A stretch of DNA of 64,000 bases, taken from positions 62,001 through 126,000 of the forward strand of contig NZ_VCNL01000002.1 in NCBI RefSeq assembly GCF_007671685.1, written 5' to 3'. This DNA comes from Halorubrum salsamenti (GTDB lineage: Archaea; Halobacteriota; Halobacteria; Halobacteriales; Haloferacaceae). Below, in pieces: positions 17,604-26,062 of the stretch (position 1 is its first letter; each line of letters starts with the position of its first letter). Under the pieces are notes generated by a model, which was not told where the DNA came from, ran no database searches, and saw nothing but the letters and a program-made list of their open reading frames with translations. Position numbers and translations under genes: made by a program.

Positions 17604-18431
17604 ATGGAATTCGAGGCCACCTTCGACACGGACGCGCCGGTGATCGGCATGGTACACCTTCCGCCCCTCCCGGGGGCACCGAAGGCGCCGGACGACGGCG
17701 CCGCCGCGATGCGGGACGCGGTCGAGCGCGCCGCCGCCGACGCCCGCGCGCTCGACCGCGGCGGCGTCGACGGGATCATGGTCGAGAACTTCGGCGACGC
17801 CCCCTTCTACCCGGACGACGCGCCGAAACACGTCGTCGCGAGCGTCACACGGGCCGCGACGGCGATCACGTCCGAGACCGACCTCCCGCTCGGGATCAAC
17901 GTCCTCCGCAACGACGCGGAGGCCGCCCTGTCGGTCGCCGCCGCGGTCGACGCCGACTACGTCCGGGTGAACGTCCACACCGGCGCCCGGGTCACGGACC
18001 AGGGCGTCGTGCAGGGGAAGGCTCACGAGACGATCCGACTGCGCGACCGACTCGGCGTCGACCTGGGCGTGTTCGCTGACACGGACGTGAAACACTCCGC
18101 GCCGCTTTCGGCGGGGGGACACTCCGCGGAGTCGTTCGTCGACACCGCCGAACGCGGGCTCGCCGACGCCGTGATCGCCTCCGGACGCGGGACGGGCGAG
18201 GCGATGGACTCGGAGGCGCTCGAAGCGGTCGTCGCCGACCGCGACGCGCACGGGCTCGACACCCCGGTCCTCGTCGGGAGCGGCGTCCGCGCCGACACGA
18301 TCGGTGACGTGCTCTCGGTCGCCGACGGCGCGATCGTCGGCACCGCGCTCAAGGAGGGCGGCGAGACGACCGCCCCCGTCAACGCGGACCGGGTGGCGGA
18401 ACTCGTCGCGCGGGCGGACGAGGTGCGGTGA
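17604..18431 (+). CDS. BtpA/SgcQ family protein
   Basis: A 275-residue TIM-barrel protein of the BtpA family. It begins with the hallmark IGMVHLPPLPGAPK (residues 14-27) and has GGVDGIMVENFGDAPF, LPLGINVLRNDAEAALSVA and a C-terminal VLVGSGVRADTIGDVLSVADGAIVGTALK. In cyanobacteria BtpA is linked to photosystem I accumulation; SgcQ is in a sugar operon; the archaeal role is unknown, though a phosphosugar or nucleoside-related reaction is plausible. It is followed convergently by a PfkB kinase gene. Confidence 0.88.
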   Translation: MEFEATFDTDAPVIGMVHLPPLPGAPKAPDDGAAAMRDAVERAAADARALDRGGVDGIMVENFGDAPFYPDDAPKHVVASVTRAATAITSETDLPLGINVLRNDAEAALSVAAAVDADYVRVNVHTGARVTDQGVVQGKAHETIRLRDRLGVDLGVFADTDVKHSAPLSAGGHSAESFVDTAERGLADAVIASGRGTGEAMDSEALEAVVADRDAHGLDTPVLVGSGVRADTIGDVLSVADGAIVGTALKEGGETTAPVNADRVAELVARADEVR

Positions 18432-18468
18432 GGCGGCAGGAAGGGGAAGGCGGAGGCTCGCGGCTCCC

Positions 18469-19476
18469 TCAGAACCCCCGCTCCGCGAGGAACGCCTCCA
18501 CCTCGTCCCGGGTTGGGAGCCCCGGCTGGGTGAACCGGGACGTGCAGTTGATCGCGGCGACCGCGGCCGCGAAGCGGACGCCGTCTTCGACGCCGACACG
18601 CTCGGCGCGCGAGTCGTCGCCACCGGCGATCCACCGGTCGATCAGCGCCGCGACGAACGAGTCCCCGGCGCCCGTGGCGTCGACAACGTCGACGTCGAAC
18701 GCGTCGATCTCGGTGACTTCGCCGCCAGCGACGACCGTCATTCCGTCGGCGCCGTGAGTGAGGACCGCGCGGGGCCACCCGTCGCCGCCCAGCGACGACT
18801 GACCGTCGTCCTCTCGCGCGCGCTGCGCGGCGGCGACGCGGCCCACCGCCGCCTCCGGCCCGCCGAAGTAGGCGGCGGCCGCTACGTCGCCGGCGACGAA
18901 CAGGTCGGCGGCGTGGAGGAGCCGATGGACCGTCTCCGGCTCGGTCGACCTGTCGACGAGCTCCTCGACCGGGCCCGAGAGGTCGAAGACGAGCGCGGGC
19001 GGGTCGGCGGCCGACTCGATCGTGTCGAGCACCGCCCGCGAGACGGCGTCGGGCGTGTAGCCGGTGAGGAAGACGGTCTCGGCCGCCGCGAGTGCCTCAC
19101 GGTCCGCCTCGTCTAGTTGGAGGCGCCGGAAGCTCTCGCCCGCGGTGACGATGGCGCGCTCGCCCGCGGGGTCGCTGAGGATCACCGACCGCGTCGAGGG
19201 GTCGTCACCGACCGAGACGCGCGAGGCGTCGACGCCGGTGTCCGCGAGGTGATCGAGCGCCTGTCGGCCGTACTCGTCGTCGCCGACGCGGCTCACGAGG
19301 CCGACCTCGCGCCCGAGTCGGTCGAGCGCGACGCAGACGTTGGCGCCGACGCCGCCGAACGCGGTCGTCACCTCGCTCGCGAACGCGCCGCCGTCCGGCT
19401 CGGGGAGGTTGCTGACGGCGTACCACTCGTCGATCGCCGCGGCGCCGACCGCGAGGATCGGAGGCGGTCCGGTCAT
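18469..19476 (-). CDS. PfkB/ribokinase family carbohydrate kinase
   Basis: A 335-residue sugar or nucleoside kinase. It starts GPPPILAVGAAAIDEWY and contains the family sequence FGGVGANVCVALDRLG and the catalytic anion-hole motif DVVDATGAGDSFVAALIDRW with the base Asp in GAGD. Possible substrates include ribose, fructose, ketodeoxygluconate or nucleosides; none can be chosen. The ATG at 19476 is preferred to an upstream GTG at 19485. The stop codon faces the BtpA gene; a functional link with that TIM-barrel protein is possible but unproven. Confidence 0.87.
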   Translation of the reverse strand: MTGPPPILAVGAAAIDEWYAVSNLPEPDGGAFASEVTTAFGGVGANVCVALDRLGREVGLVSRVGDDEYGRQALDHLADTGVDASRVSVGDDPSTRSVILSDPAGERAIVTAGESFRRLQLDEADREALAAAETVFLTGYTPDAVSRAVLDTIESAADPPALVFDLSGPVEELVDRSTEPETVHRLLHAADLFVAGDVAAAAYFGGPEAAVGRVAAAQRAREDDGQSSLGGDGWPRAVLTHGADGMTVVAGGEVTEIDAFDVDVVDATGAGDSFVAALIDRWIAGGDDSRAERVGVEDGVRFAAAVAAINCTSRFTQPGLPTRDEVEAFLAERGF

Positions 19477-19506
19477 GGCCGCCACGCTCGCTCTCGTCCG
19501 CTCACG

Positions 19507-20070
19507 CTACGATTCACCGTACACCGCCTCGTGGAGATCCATCGCGGCCGCCTCGGCGATCGGTCCCTCGACCGCCGTGTCACCGTCGGCCCGGCGGATC
19601 ACCTCCGCGCAGGGGATCGACACCACGTCGCCCGTGAGGGCGTCGAGCGTCTCTCCCGCGACGCCGAAGACGACCCGACCGATCCCTGCGTAGTGGATCC
19701 CGGTCGCGCACATCGGGCACGGCTCGGTGCTGGCGTACATCGTGCAGCGGGCGCGCTCGTCGGCGGCGAGTTCGCGGCCGGCCCACCGCGCGAGCGTCAG
19801 CTCCGGGTGGGCCGCGAGGTCGTCCTCGGTCAGCGTCTCGTTGCGGCGCTCGGCGACGATCTCACCGTCGAGGACGAGTAGCGCGCCGAACGGCGTGTTC
19901 CCCGTCTCGACGGCCTCCTCGGCGAGATCGATCGCGCGATCGACGTACTCGCGGTCGGTCGGGCCGGTTTCGTCGCGGTCGGCCGAGTCGATCTCGTCGC
20001 CGTCGTTCGGATCGGTTTCGTCCGGCGCGTTGATGTCGTCCGCCGCGCCGCCGCCTCCCGGATCGGTCAT
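19507..20070 (-). CDS. Nucleoside deaminase, cytidine/guanine deaminase superfamily
   Basis: A 187-residue zinc-dependent deaminase. After ~45 residues of acidic tail come the core elements TPFGALLVLDGEIVAERRN, AHPELTLARWA (zinc His and catalytic Glu, with Pro where Ala is more usual) and TEPCPMCATGIHYAGIGRVVFG (two zinc cysteines). The C-terminal part (VSIPCAEVI) resembles guanine deaminase GuaD and tRNA-adenosine-deaminase-like proteins. The substrate is unresolved. The ATG at 20070 is preferred to an upstream GTG. It lies divergently from the PHP gene with an 81-bp gap. Confidence 0.85.
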   Translation of the reverse strand: MTDPGGGGAADDINAPDETDPNDGDEIDSADRDETGPTDREYVDRAIDLAEEAVETGNTPFGALLVLDGEIVAERRNETLTEDDLAAHPELTLARWAGRELAADERARCTMYASTEPCPMCATGIHYAGIGRVVFGVAGETLDALTGDVVSIPCAEVIRRADGDTAVEGPIAEAAAMDLHEAVYGES

Positions 20071-20151
20071 ACTCCCGTGTTCTCCCGCGGGCACCTAACC
20101 CTTGTCTGACGCGGCGGTCGCGTTTATATACCTCCCGGCGTTACCTCGGCT

Positions 20152-21048
20152 GTGTCCCGCGTCACCGTCAGCATCGACACCCACGTCCACTCGGACGACA
20201 GCTACGACGGCCACGAGCCGGTGGAACTCATCCTGGAACACGCCGCGGAGATCGGGCTCGACGCGGTGGTTATCACCGACCACGACGTGATCGGCGAGTC
20301 GAAGCGCGCGGCGGATATCGCCGACGAGTACGGGCTGATCGGTATCCCCGGAGTCGAGGTGTCGACCGCGCACGGTCACCTGCTCGCGATCGGCGTCGAG
20401 CGCATGCCGCCGCGCCGACGCCCCTACGACGAGACGATCGCGTGGATCCACGAGCACGGCGGCGTCGCGATCGTTCCCCATCCCTTCCAGCGGTCGCGCC
20501 ACGGCGTCCGCGAGCGGAATATCCCCGTGCCGGACCCGGAGGACGGGGAGATCGAGGCGAAGGCCGAAGTCGCCGATGCCGATGTGAACACGGAGCCCGA
20601 CGAGATAGCCGAGGTCGACGCGATCGAGGTGTTCAACGCGTGGCTGTTCACCGGCTATCGCAACCGTCGCGCACGGCGGTTCGCAGCCGAGTACGGCTAT
20701 CCGGGGATCGCCGCGAGCGACGCGCACCACTTGGAGTACGTCGGGCGCGCGTTCACCGAGGTCGAGATCGAGGGGCGCGAGTCGGTCGACGCGGTCACGG
20801 CCGACGACGTGCTCGACGCGGTCCGGAACGGAACGACGCGGGTGGACGGGCGCCGCGCGCCTATCCGGATGGCGGCGAAACACTACGTCGGCGCGGCTGG
20901 CCGCAAGTCGGGGTACTACGCGCGGACCGGAGCGGTGCGGAGCGCGACGGCCACGCGCCGCGGGGTCACCGAGGTCGTCTCGACCGTCCGGGTCGCCGTC
21001 TCGCAGGGCGCACACCGCGCCGCGCGCGTTCTCTCGTGGGTGACCTGA
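20152..21048 (+). CDS. PHP-domain metal-dependent phosphoesterase
   Basis: A 298-residue protein of the PHP family. Metal-binding segments are clear: IDTHVHSDDSYDGH at the N-terminus, VITDHD near residue 42, GVEVSTAHGHLLAIG, GGVAIVPHPF and GIAASDAHHLEYVG. Such proteins hydrolyse phosphates of nucleotides, 3'-phosphoadenosine phosphate or sugars. The last ~55 residues are basic and Arg/Thr-rich (VRSATATRRGVTEVV), an extension unusual for an acidic proteome. GTG start at 20152; a TTTATATA box 26-33 nt upstream supports it. Confidence 0.87.
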   Translation: MSRVTVSIDTHVHSDDSYDGHEPVELILEHAAEIGLDAVVITDHDVIGESKRAADIADEYGLIGIPGVEVSTAHGHLLAIGVERMPPRRRPYDETIAWIHEHGGVAIVPHPFQRSRHGVRERNIPVPDPEDGEIEAKAEVADADVNTEPDEIAEVDAIEVFNAWLFTGYRNRRARRFAAEYGYPGIAASDAHHLEYVGRAFTEVEIEGRESVDAVTADDVLDAVRNGTTRVDGRRAPIRMAAKHYVGAAGRKSGYYARTGAVRSATATRRGVTEVVSTVRVAVSQGAHRAARVLSWVT

Positions 21049-21119
21049 CGGCCCCGACCGGCGAATGACCGTCCCGTCACGGAGACGGGTTTTTGCACGC
21101 GGGCGCGAAACGACAGACC

Positions 21120-22400
21120 ATGAGTCACGACAGACGCGAGGCCGGATTCAAACGACGGACCCGCGTCGCGGACGCGCTGGCGACGCTGCTCGACGCGGCC
21201 GATCCCCACGGTCGGACCGAGTCGACGCCGCTCGCCGACGCGGACGGACGGATCGTCGCCGAGACGATCGACGCGCCGGCGCCGGTCCCGAGCTACGACC
21301 GCGCGGCGATGGACGGGTACGCGGTCCGGGCCGAGGACACCTTCGGCGCGTCCGATCGGTCGCCGGCAGTACTCCGAGCGGTCGACACCGAGGCCGACTC
21401 GATAGCCCCCGGCGAGGCCGCGCGCGTCCACACCGGGAGCGCGGTCCCCGAGGGCGCCGACGCCGTCGTGATGATCGAGCAGGTGGAGACGGTCGGCGGC
21501 GGAGACGGGGGCGTCGGCGAGGTCGAGGCGTTCGACGCGGTCGCCGAGGGCGAGAACGTCGGCGAGGCGGGCGAGGACGTGGCGGACGGCCAGCGGCTCT
21601 TCGAGGCGGGCCACGTCCTCCGGCCGTCCGACCTCGGGCTCCTGAAGTCGGTGGGGCTCGACGCGGTCCCCGTCTACGAGCCGCCGACCGTCGCCGTGAT
21701 CCCGACCGGCGAGGAGCTGGTGCAGTCCGACCCCGACCCGGGCGAGGTGATCGAGACGAACGGGCTGACGGTCTCGCGGCTGGTCGAGCGGTGGGGCGGG
21801 GAGGCCCGCTACCGCGACGTGGTCACCGACGACGAAGACGCGCTCGCGGCCGCGATCGAGGGAGACCTCGACGCCGACGTCGTCGTCACCACCGGGGGGT
21901 CCTCGGTGGGTGAGCGCGACCTGCTTCCGGAGGTCGTCGACTCCGTCGGCGAGGTGCTCGTCCACGGCGTCGCGCTGAAGCCGGGGCATCCGGTGTGTCT
22001 CGGCGTCGCCGACGACACGCCGGTCGTCTCGCTGCCCGGCTACCCGGTCGCCTGCATCGTCAACGCCGCGCAGTTCCTCCGACCGCTCCAGAAGCACGTC
22101 GGCGGGACGACCGCGGACCCGTTCCCGACGCGGCGCGCGAGGCTCGCCCGGAAGGTGCCGAGCGAGCCCGGGACGCGGACGTTCGCGCGGGTGTCGCTCT
22201 CGGAGGAGCCCGGCGACGGGGACGCCGCGAGCGACGGGGGAGCGGCGAACCTGCCCGCCGCCACGCCGACCCGCGCCAGCGGCTCCGGAATCCTCTCCAG
22301 CGTCGCGCTCGCCGACGGCTGGGTCGTCGTCCCCGAGCCGCGGGAAGGGCTCGACGCGGGGGAAGTCGTCGACGTGGAGCTGTGGGAGGCGAGCCCATGA
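21120..22400 (+). CDS. moeA1: Molybdopterin molybdenumtransferase MoeA
   Basis: A 426-residue enzyme that inserts molybdate (or tungstate) into adenylylated molybdopterin. Motifs: PSYDRAAMDGYAVRAEDT near residue 60, HTGSAVPEGADAVVMIEQVE (~110), IPTGEELV (~197), VVTTGGSSVGERDLLPEVV (~255) and VVSLPGYPVACIVNAAQFL (~305). The final third is MoeA domain IV with a Gly/Asp/Ala-rich insertion. The stop overlaps the second moeA by 4 bp. The ATG at 21120 is chosen over an upstream in-frame ATG because of the alignment with MoeA N-termini. Confidence 0.93.
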   Translation: MSHDRREAGFKRRTRVADALATLLDAADPHGRTESTPLADADGRIVAETIDAPAPVPSYDRAAMDGYAVRAEDTFGASDRSPAVLRAVDTEADSIAPGEAARVHTGSAVPEGADAVVMIEQVETVGGGDGGVGEVEAFDAVAEGENVGEAGEDVADGQRLFEAGHVLRPSDLGLLKSVGLDAVPVYEPPTVAVIPTGEELVQSDPDPGEVIETNGLTVSRLVERWGGEARYRDVVTDDEDALAAAIEGDLDADVVVTTGGSSVGERDLLPEVVDSVGEVLVHGVALKPGHPVCLGVADDTPVVSLPGYPVACIVNAAQFLRPLQKHVGGTTADPFPTRRARLARKVPSEPGTRTFARVSLSEEPGDGDAASDGGAANLPAATPTRASGSGILSSVALADGWVVVPEPREGLDAGEVVDVELWEASP

Positions 22401-24412
22401 GCGACCGCAAGGAGTTCCGCGACCTCGCGACGCCCGAGGCCGCCCGCGAGGCGATCGACGGCCTCGATCTCTCGCCGGAGCCGGAAACGGTTTCCCTGGA
22501 GGACGCCCGCGACCGGATCCTCGCGGAGCGGGTCGACGCCGCGATCGACGTGCCGGGGTTCGACCGCGCCTCGATGGACGGGTACGCGGTCCGCGCCCGC
22601 GACACCTTCGGGGCCGACGAGGTCGATCCCGCCGAGCTCGACCTCGTCGGCGCGGTCCACGCTGGCGCGGCGCCGGACGTGACCGTCGAGCCCGGGACCT
22701 GCGCCGAGATCTCCACCGGAGCCGTGATGCCGGACGGCGCCGACGCCGTGGTGATGGTCGAGCGGACGGACGAGGTCGGCGGGGATCCGGACGCGGGGGG
22801 AGGCGAACCCGACCGAATCGCGGTCCGGACCGCCGTCGCGCCCGGCGACCACGTGATGAGCGCGGGTGCCGACATCGCCGCGGGCGCCCGCGCGCTCGGT
22901 CCCGGGACGCGCCTGACGCCCCGCGAGATCGGCCTGCTCTCGGCGCTCGGCGTCGACGAGGTTCCCGTCGCGGGGAAACCCCGGGTCGGGATCGTCTCGA
23001 CCGGCGACGAGTTGGTGCGCCCGGGCGAGGATCTCGACCCCTCGCGCGGCGAGATATACGACGTGAACTCGACGACGATCGCGGCCGGCGTCGAGGAGGC
23101 GGGCGGCGAGCCCGTTCTCTACCCGCACGCCGGCGACGATTACGACGAGATGGAGCGGCTGCTCCGGCGCGCGGCCGACGAGTGCGACCTCGTGCTCTCG
23201 TCGGGGTCGACCTCGGCGAGCGCGGTCGACGTGATCTACCGCGTGATCGAGGAGCGCGGGGAGCTCCTACTCCACGGCGTCGCGGTCAAGCCCGGGAAGC
23301 CGATGCTGATCGGGCGGCTCGACCGCGGCGGGAACGAGGCGACGAACGAGAGCGACTCCGCCGGCGCCGCCGGCGGTTCCGGCGCTGCCATCCCTCGAAC
23401 CGGCGAGTCCGCCTACGTCGGTCTCCCCGGCTACCCCGTCTCCGCGCTGACGATCTTCCGGACGTTCGTCGCGCCCGCGATCCGCGAGGCGGCCGGCCGG
23501 TCGGAGCCCGCGACGGCGACCGTCGAAGGCCGGATGGCCGTCGGCGAGCGCTACGGCGAGGGGCGCATGCGCCTGATGCCGGTCGGGCTGCTCGATCTGA
23601 ACGACGGCGGTCTCCCCCTCGTCTACCCGGTCGACAAGGGGTCCGGCGCGACGACGAGCCTCGTCGAGGCCGACGGCGTCGTCGCGGTAGATCCGGACAC
23701 CGAGTACCTCGATCGGGACGAGCGCGTCACGGTACGGCTGTTCTCCCCCGACGTGCGTCCCCCGACACTGCTCGGCGTCGGCGAGGACGACCCGGCGCTC
23801 AATCGCCTGCTCGACCGCCTCGAACGCCCCCGATACCTGCCGGTCGGTTCCCGAGAGGGGCTCCGCCGGCTCCGCGACGGCGTGCCGGACGTGGCGGTCG
23901 TCGCCGGCCCGACCGACCGCGAGGTCGACGCCGTCGACCTCGGCGGGTGGACTCGCGAGTGGGGGCTGGTCGTTCCCGATGGAAACCCCGACGACGTGAC
24001 GGGGCTCGCCGACCTCGTCGACGGCGACCTGCGGTTCGTCAACCGGCCGACCGACTCGGGGCTCCGTCGGAGCCTCGACGGCGCGCTCGACGACCTCGCG
24101 GTCGACCGCGGCGCGTCACGCGGCGATCTCACCGACCGGATCGACGGCTACGAGCTGGCTGTCCGGGCGTTTGAGAGCCCGGTCAGGAAGGTGATCGCCG
24201 GCGACGCCGACGCCGGGCTCGGGCTCCGCGAGACGGCGGAACGGCTCGGCTGCGGGTTCGTCCCGCTCGGCGAGCAGGCGGTCGCCGTTCGCGCCGCGCC
24301 CGACCGGGTCGAGCGCGACGCGGTCGCGGAACTCGCGGACGCGCTCGATGGTCCCAGCGATCTCCTCGCCGATCTCGCTGGCTACTCGCGGAACAGCCGG
24401 AACGACCCCTGA
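22397..24412 (+). CDS. moeA2: MoeA fused to a C-terminal periplasmic-binding-protein-like (molybdate/tungstate-type) domain
   Basis: A 671-residue fusion. Residues 1-~445 are a complete MoeA: PGFDRASMDGYAVRARDT (~53-70), EISTGAVMPDGADAVVMVE, VSTGDELVRPGEDL, LVLSSGSTSASAVDVIYRV and YVGLPGYPVSALTIF. Residues ~450-671 are a PBP-like domain (LLGVGEDDPALNRLLDRLE, LRFVNRPTDSGLRRSLDGAL, DADAGLGLRETAERLGCGFVPLGEQAVAV) related to oxyanion-binding or LysR-type effector domains. It is predicted to sense or deliver the oxyanion for cofactor insertion. It is coupled to moeA1 by a 4-bp overlap, and its 3' end overlaps the convergent thioesterase gene by 31 bp. Confidence 0.9.
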   Translation: MSDRKEFRDLATPEAAREAIDGLDLSPEPETVSLEDARDRILAERVDAAIDVPGFDRASMDGYAVRARDTFGADEVDPAELDLVGAVHAGAAPDVTVEPGTCAEISTGAVMPDGADAVVMVERTDEVGGDPDAGGGEPDRIAVRTAVAPGDHVMSAGADIAAGARALGPGTRLTPREIGLLSALGVDEVPVAGKPRVGIVSTGDELVRPGEDLDPSRGEIYDVNSTTIAAGVEEAGGEPVLYPHAGDDYDEMERLLRRAADECDLVLSSGSTSASAVDVIYRVIEERGELLLHGVAVKPGKPMLIGRLDRGGNEATNESDSAGAAGGSGAAIPRTGESAYVGLPGYPVSALTIFRTFVAPAIREAAGRSEPATATVEGRMAVGERYGEGRMRLMPVGLLDLNDGGLPLVYPVDKGSGATTSLVEADGVVAVDPDTEYLDRDERVTVRLFSPDVRPPTLLGVGEDDPALNRLLDRLERPRYLPVGSREGLRRLRDGVPDVAVVAGPTDREVDAVDLGGWTREWGLVVPDGNPDDVTGLADLVDGDLRFVNRPTDSGLRRSLDGALDDLAVDRGASRGDLTDRIDGYELAVRAFESPVRKVIAGDADAGLGLRETAERLGCGFVPLGEQAVAVRAAPDRVERDAVAELADALDGPSDLLADLAGYSRNSRNDP

Positions 24413-24843
24413 CCGACGACGACCTCGGCGGTGTCGCCGTTCGTCGCACTGGTGACGGTCATGTCGCTGACGCCGATCGATCCGCCGGACCTGACGACCG
24501 TCGCTTCCGCCCGGAGATCGCCGGTCGCCGGCCGGAGGTAGTTCGCGTTGAGGTTCACCGTCGCGACCCCGCCCGAGAGTGGATCCTCGAAGGCGGTGCG
24601 CTGGGCGATCCCGCCCGCGGTGTCGACGAGCGTCGCGGCCACCCCTCCGTGGATGGTGTCGCCGTCGCTGTTCGTCAGCTTGTCGTCGTACGGGATCGAG
24701 AGGGCGACCCGTCCGCGCTCGACGACGTCGACAGACGTGTTCAGCCACGAGAGGTAGCCGTGCTCCTCCTCGATCCGCCGCTCGACGAGCTCGACCGCTT
24801 CCGCCGACAGCGGCTCCATCGCTTCGATCTCGCTCCGGTCCAT
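24382..24843 (-). CDS. PaaI-family hotdog-fold thioesterase
   Basis: A 153-residue acyl-CoA thioesterase. The hotdog core is seen: GYLSWLNTSVDVVERGRVALSIPYDDKLTNSDGDTIHGGVAATLVDTAGGIAQ, where HGG with the following ATLVDTAGG is the PaaI catalytic region, then VATVNLNANYLRP and a C-terminal AEVVVGQGSFRLF. The substrate may be an aryl- or hydroxybenzoyl-CoA. The 3' end overlaps that of moeA2 by 31 bp in convergent orientation. Confidence 0.87.
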   Translation of the reverse strand: MDRSEIEAMEPLSAEAVELVERRIEEEHGYLSWLNTSVDVVERGRVALSIPYDDKLTNSDGDTIHGGVAATLVDTAGGIAQRTAFEDPLSGGVATVNLNANYLRPATGDLRAEATVVRSGGSIGVSDMTVTSATNGDTAEVVVGQGSFRLFRE

Positions 24844-25088
24844 ACCCCACCGTCAGCGTCCCCCCGCTTGTAGCCCTCGGAACTCGCAACAACGGCAGCG
24901 GGGTTGGGGCGGTCGTACCGGGACGAGGACGCCCCACCCGACGTCTTATCCGCGATACCGCGCCATCTGTCCCGTGACCTGACGCGTCGCCCCGCGGCGG
25001 CCGAGGCGGGAGCCCGGCGAACCGCCGCGGCGGAGCGTTCGCGCCGGCTGTTCGCCACTCCTCTCGCCAGCCGCTGGTAGCTCCGAAC

Positions 25089-25976
25089 TCACCCGACGCC
25101 GAGCCGGATCGGATCGTCGCTCGGGGCGAGGGCGATCGACACGGTCTCATCGAGCTCGAACCGTCTGTCCGGACAGACGAGCTTCGCCCCGAATCCGCCG
25201 CCTCCGGCCGCGAACAGCGATAGCCCCACCGCCCGTTCGCCGTTCGCGAGCACGTCGACCGGCTCCCACGCGATGCCGCGTCCTCGCGCGACGCCGACGC
25301 GAGTTCCCCACAGCGACACCACCGTCCCGTCCTCGATCGCGTCGAAGGCGCCGCCGCCCGCGTAGTGTGCCAGCCCGCCGTCGAGGGGGACCCCGTCGTC
25401 GCTCGCGAGCGCCGCGAACCGCCGACCGGGGTCCGGGTGGATCGGCGCGTCGAGAACGACGTGCGTCGGGCCTCGTTCGACGACCGCGCCGGTTCCGTCC
25501 CACCGCATCGGCTCGACGGGCACGTCGACGTCGACCGGGAGCGATCCGCTCGCCCGGAGCGCGTCCGCGCCCGGCGGTCTAAATCCGAGATGAATGTGGT
25601 CGTCGACCCACTGCCCGAAGAAACCGGAGCGCGTCAGCGGGCCGAGCGCGTCGCCGACCGCGACGCGCTCGCCGGGCGACACCTCCGGGATCACGTGAAG
25701 GATCCGCGCGAGCGTCCCGGGCGCCGCACCGGCTCGTCGGCACCAGTCGTCGTCGAGCTCGACGACGATCAGGTGGTCCTCGTCGGCGGCGTACGGGCGG
25801 TCCGGGCAGCCGACGGTCCGCGTCTCGCGGACGACGCCGGCGACCGGCGAAACCCCCGTCTCGCCGTCCGGGTAGAGGTCGATCGCGCGTCCCTCGTCGT
25901 GTGCGGGGTACGGGGAGTTGAACCGAGAGAACCGTCGGTAGCGGTCGAGTACCGCGGCCGGGAGCGAAACGGTCAT
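25089..25976 (-). CDS. M23-like (lysostaphin-fold) domain protein, haloarchaeal
   Basis: A 295-residue protein with features of the M23/LytM beta-sheet fold. AHDEGRAIDLYPDGETGVSPVAGVV (~24-48) supplies the His and Asp; HVIPEVSPGERVAVGDALGPLTRSGFFGQWVDDHIHLGF (~93-131) supplies the glycine loop and the HxH (HIH) metal pair. The C-terminal half is beta-rich and unrecognised. There is no signal peptide, so it may act in the cytosol. Archaea lack murein, so the bacterial function does not carry over. It could be a structural rather than catalytic use of the fold. Confidence 0.65.
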   Translation of the reverse strand: MTVSLPAAVLDRYRRFSRFNSPYPAHDEGRAIDLYPDGETGVSPVAGVVRETRTVGCPDRPYAADEDHLIVVELDDDWCRRAGAAPGTLARILHVIPEVSPGERVAVGDALGPLTRSGFFGQWVDDHIHLGFRPPGADALRASGSLPVDVDVPVEPMRWDGTGAVVERGPTHVVLDAPIHPDPGRRFAALASDDGVPLDGGLAHYAGGGAFDAIEDGTVVSLWGTRVGVARGRGIAWEPVDVLANGERAVGLSLFAAGGGGFGAKLVCPDRRFELDETVSIALAPSDDPIRLGVG

Positions 25977-26062
25977 CGGATCGTCACGTGGGGCTCGACG
26001 GCCAAGTGGGCGTCGGAGTCGGCCATCGCGGTCAAATCCGACACGACCGTCTACGCCCCGGA

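Noticed and set aside
22060-23128. Minus-strand frames across moeA2
   Set aside because: They are antisense to a gene with complete MoeA motifs and have no recognisable domains.
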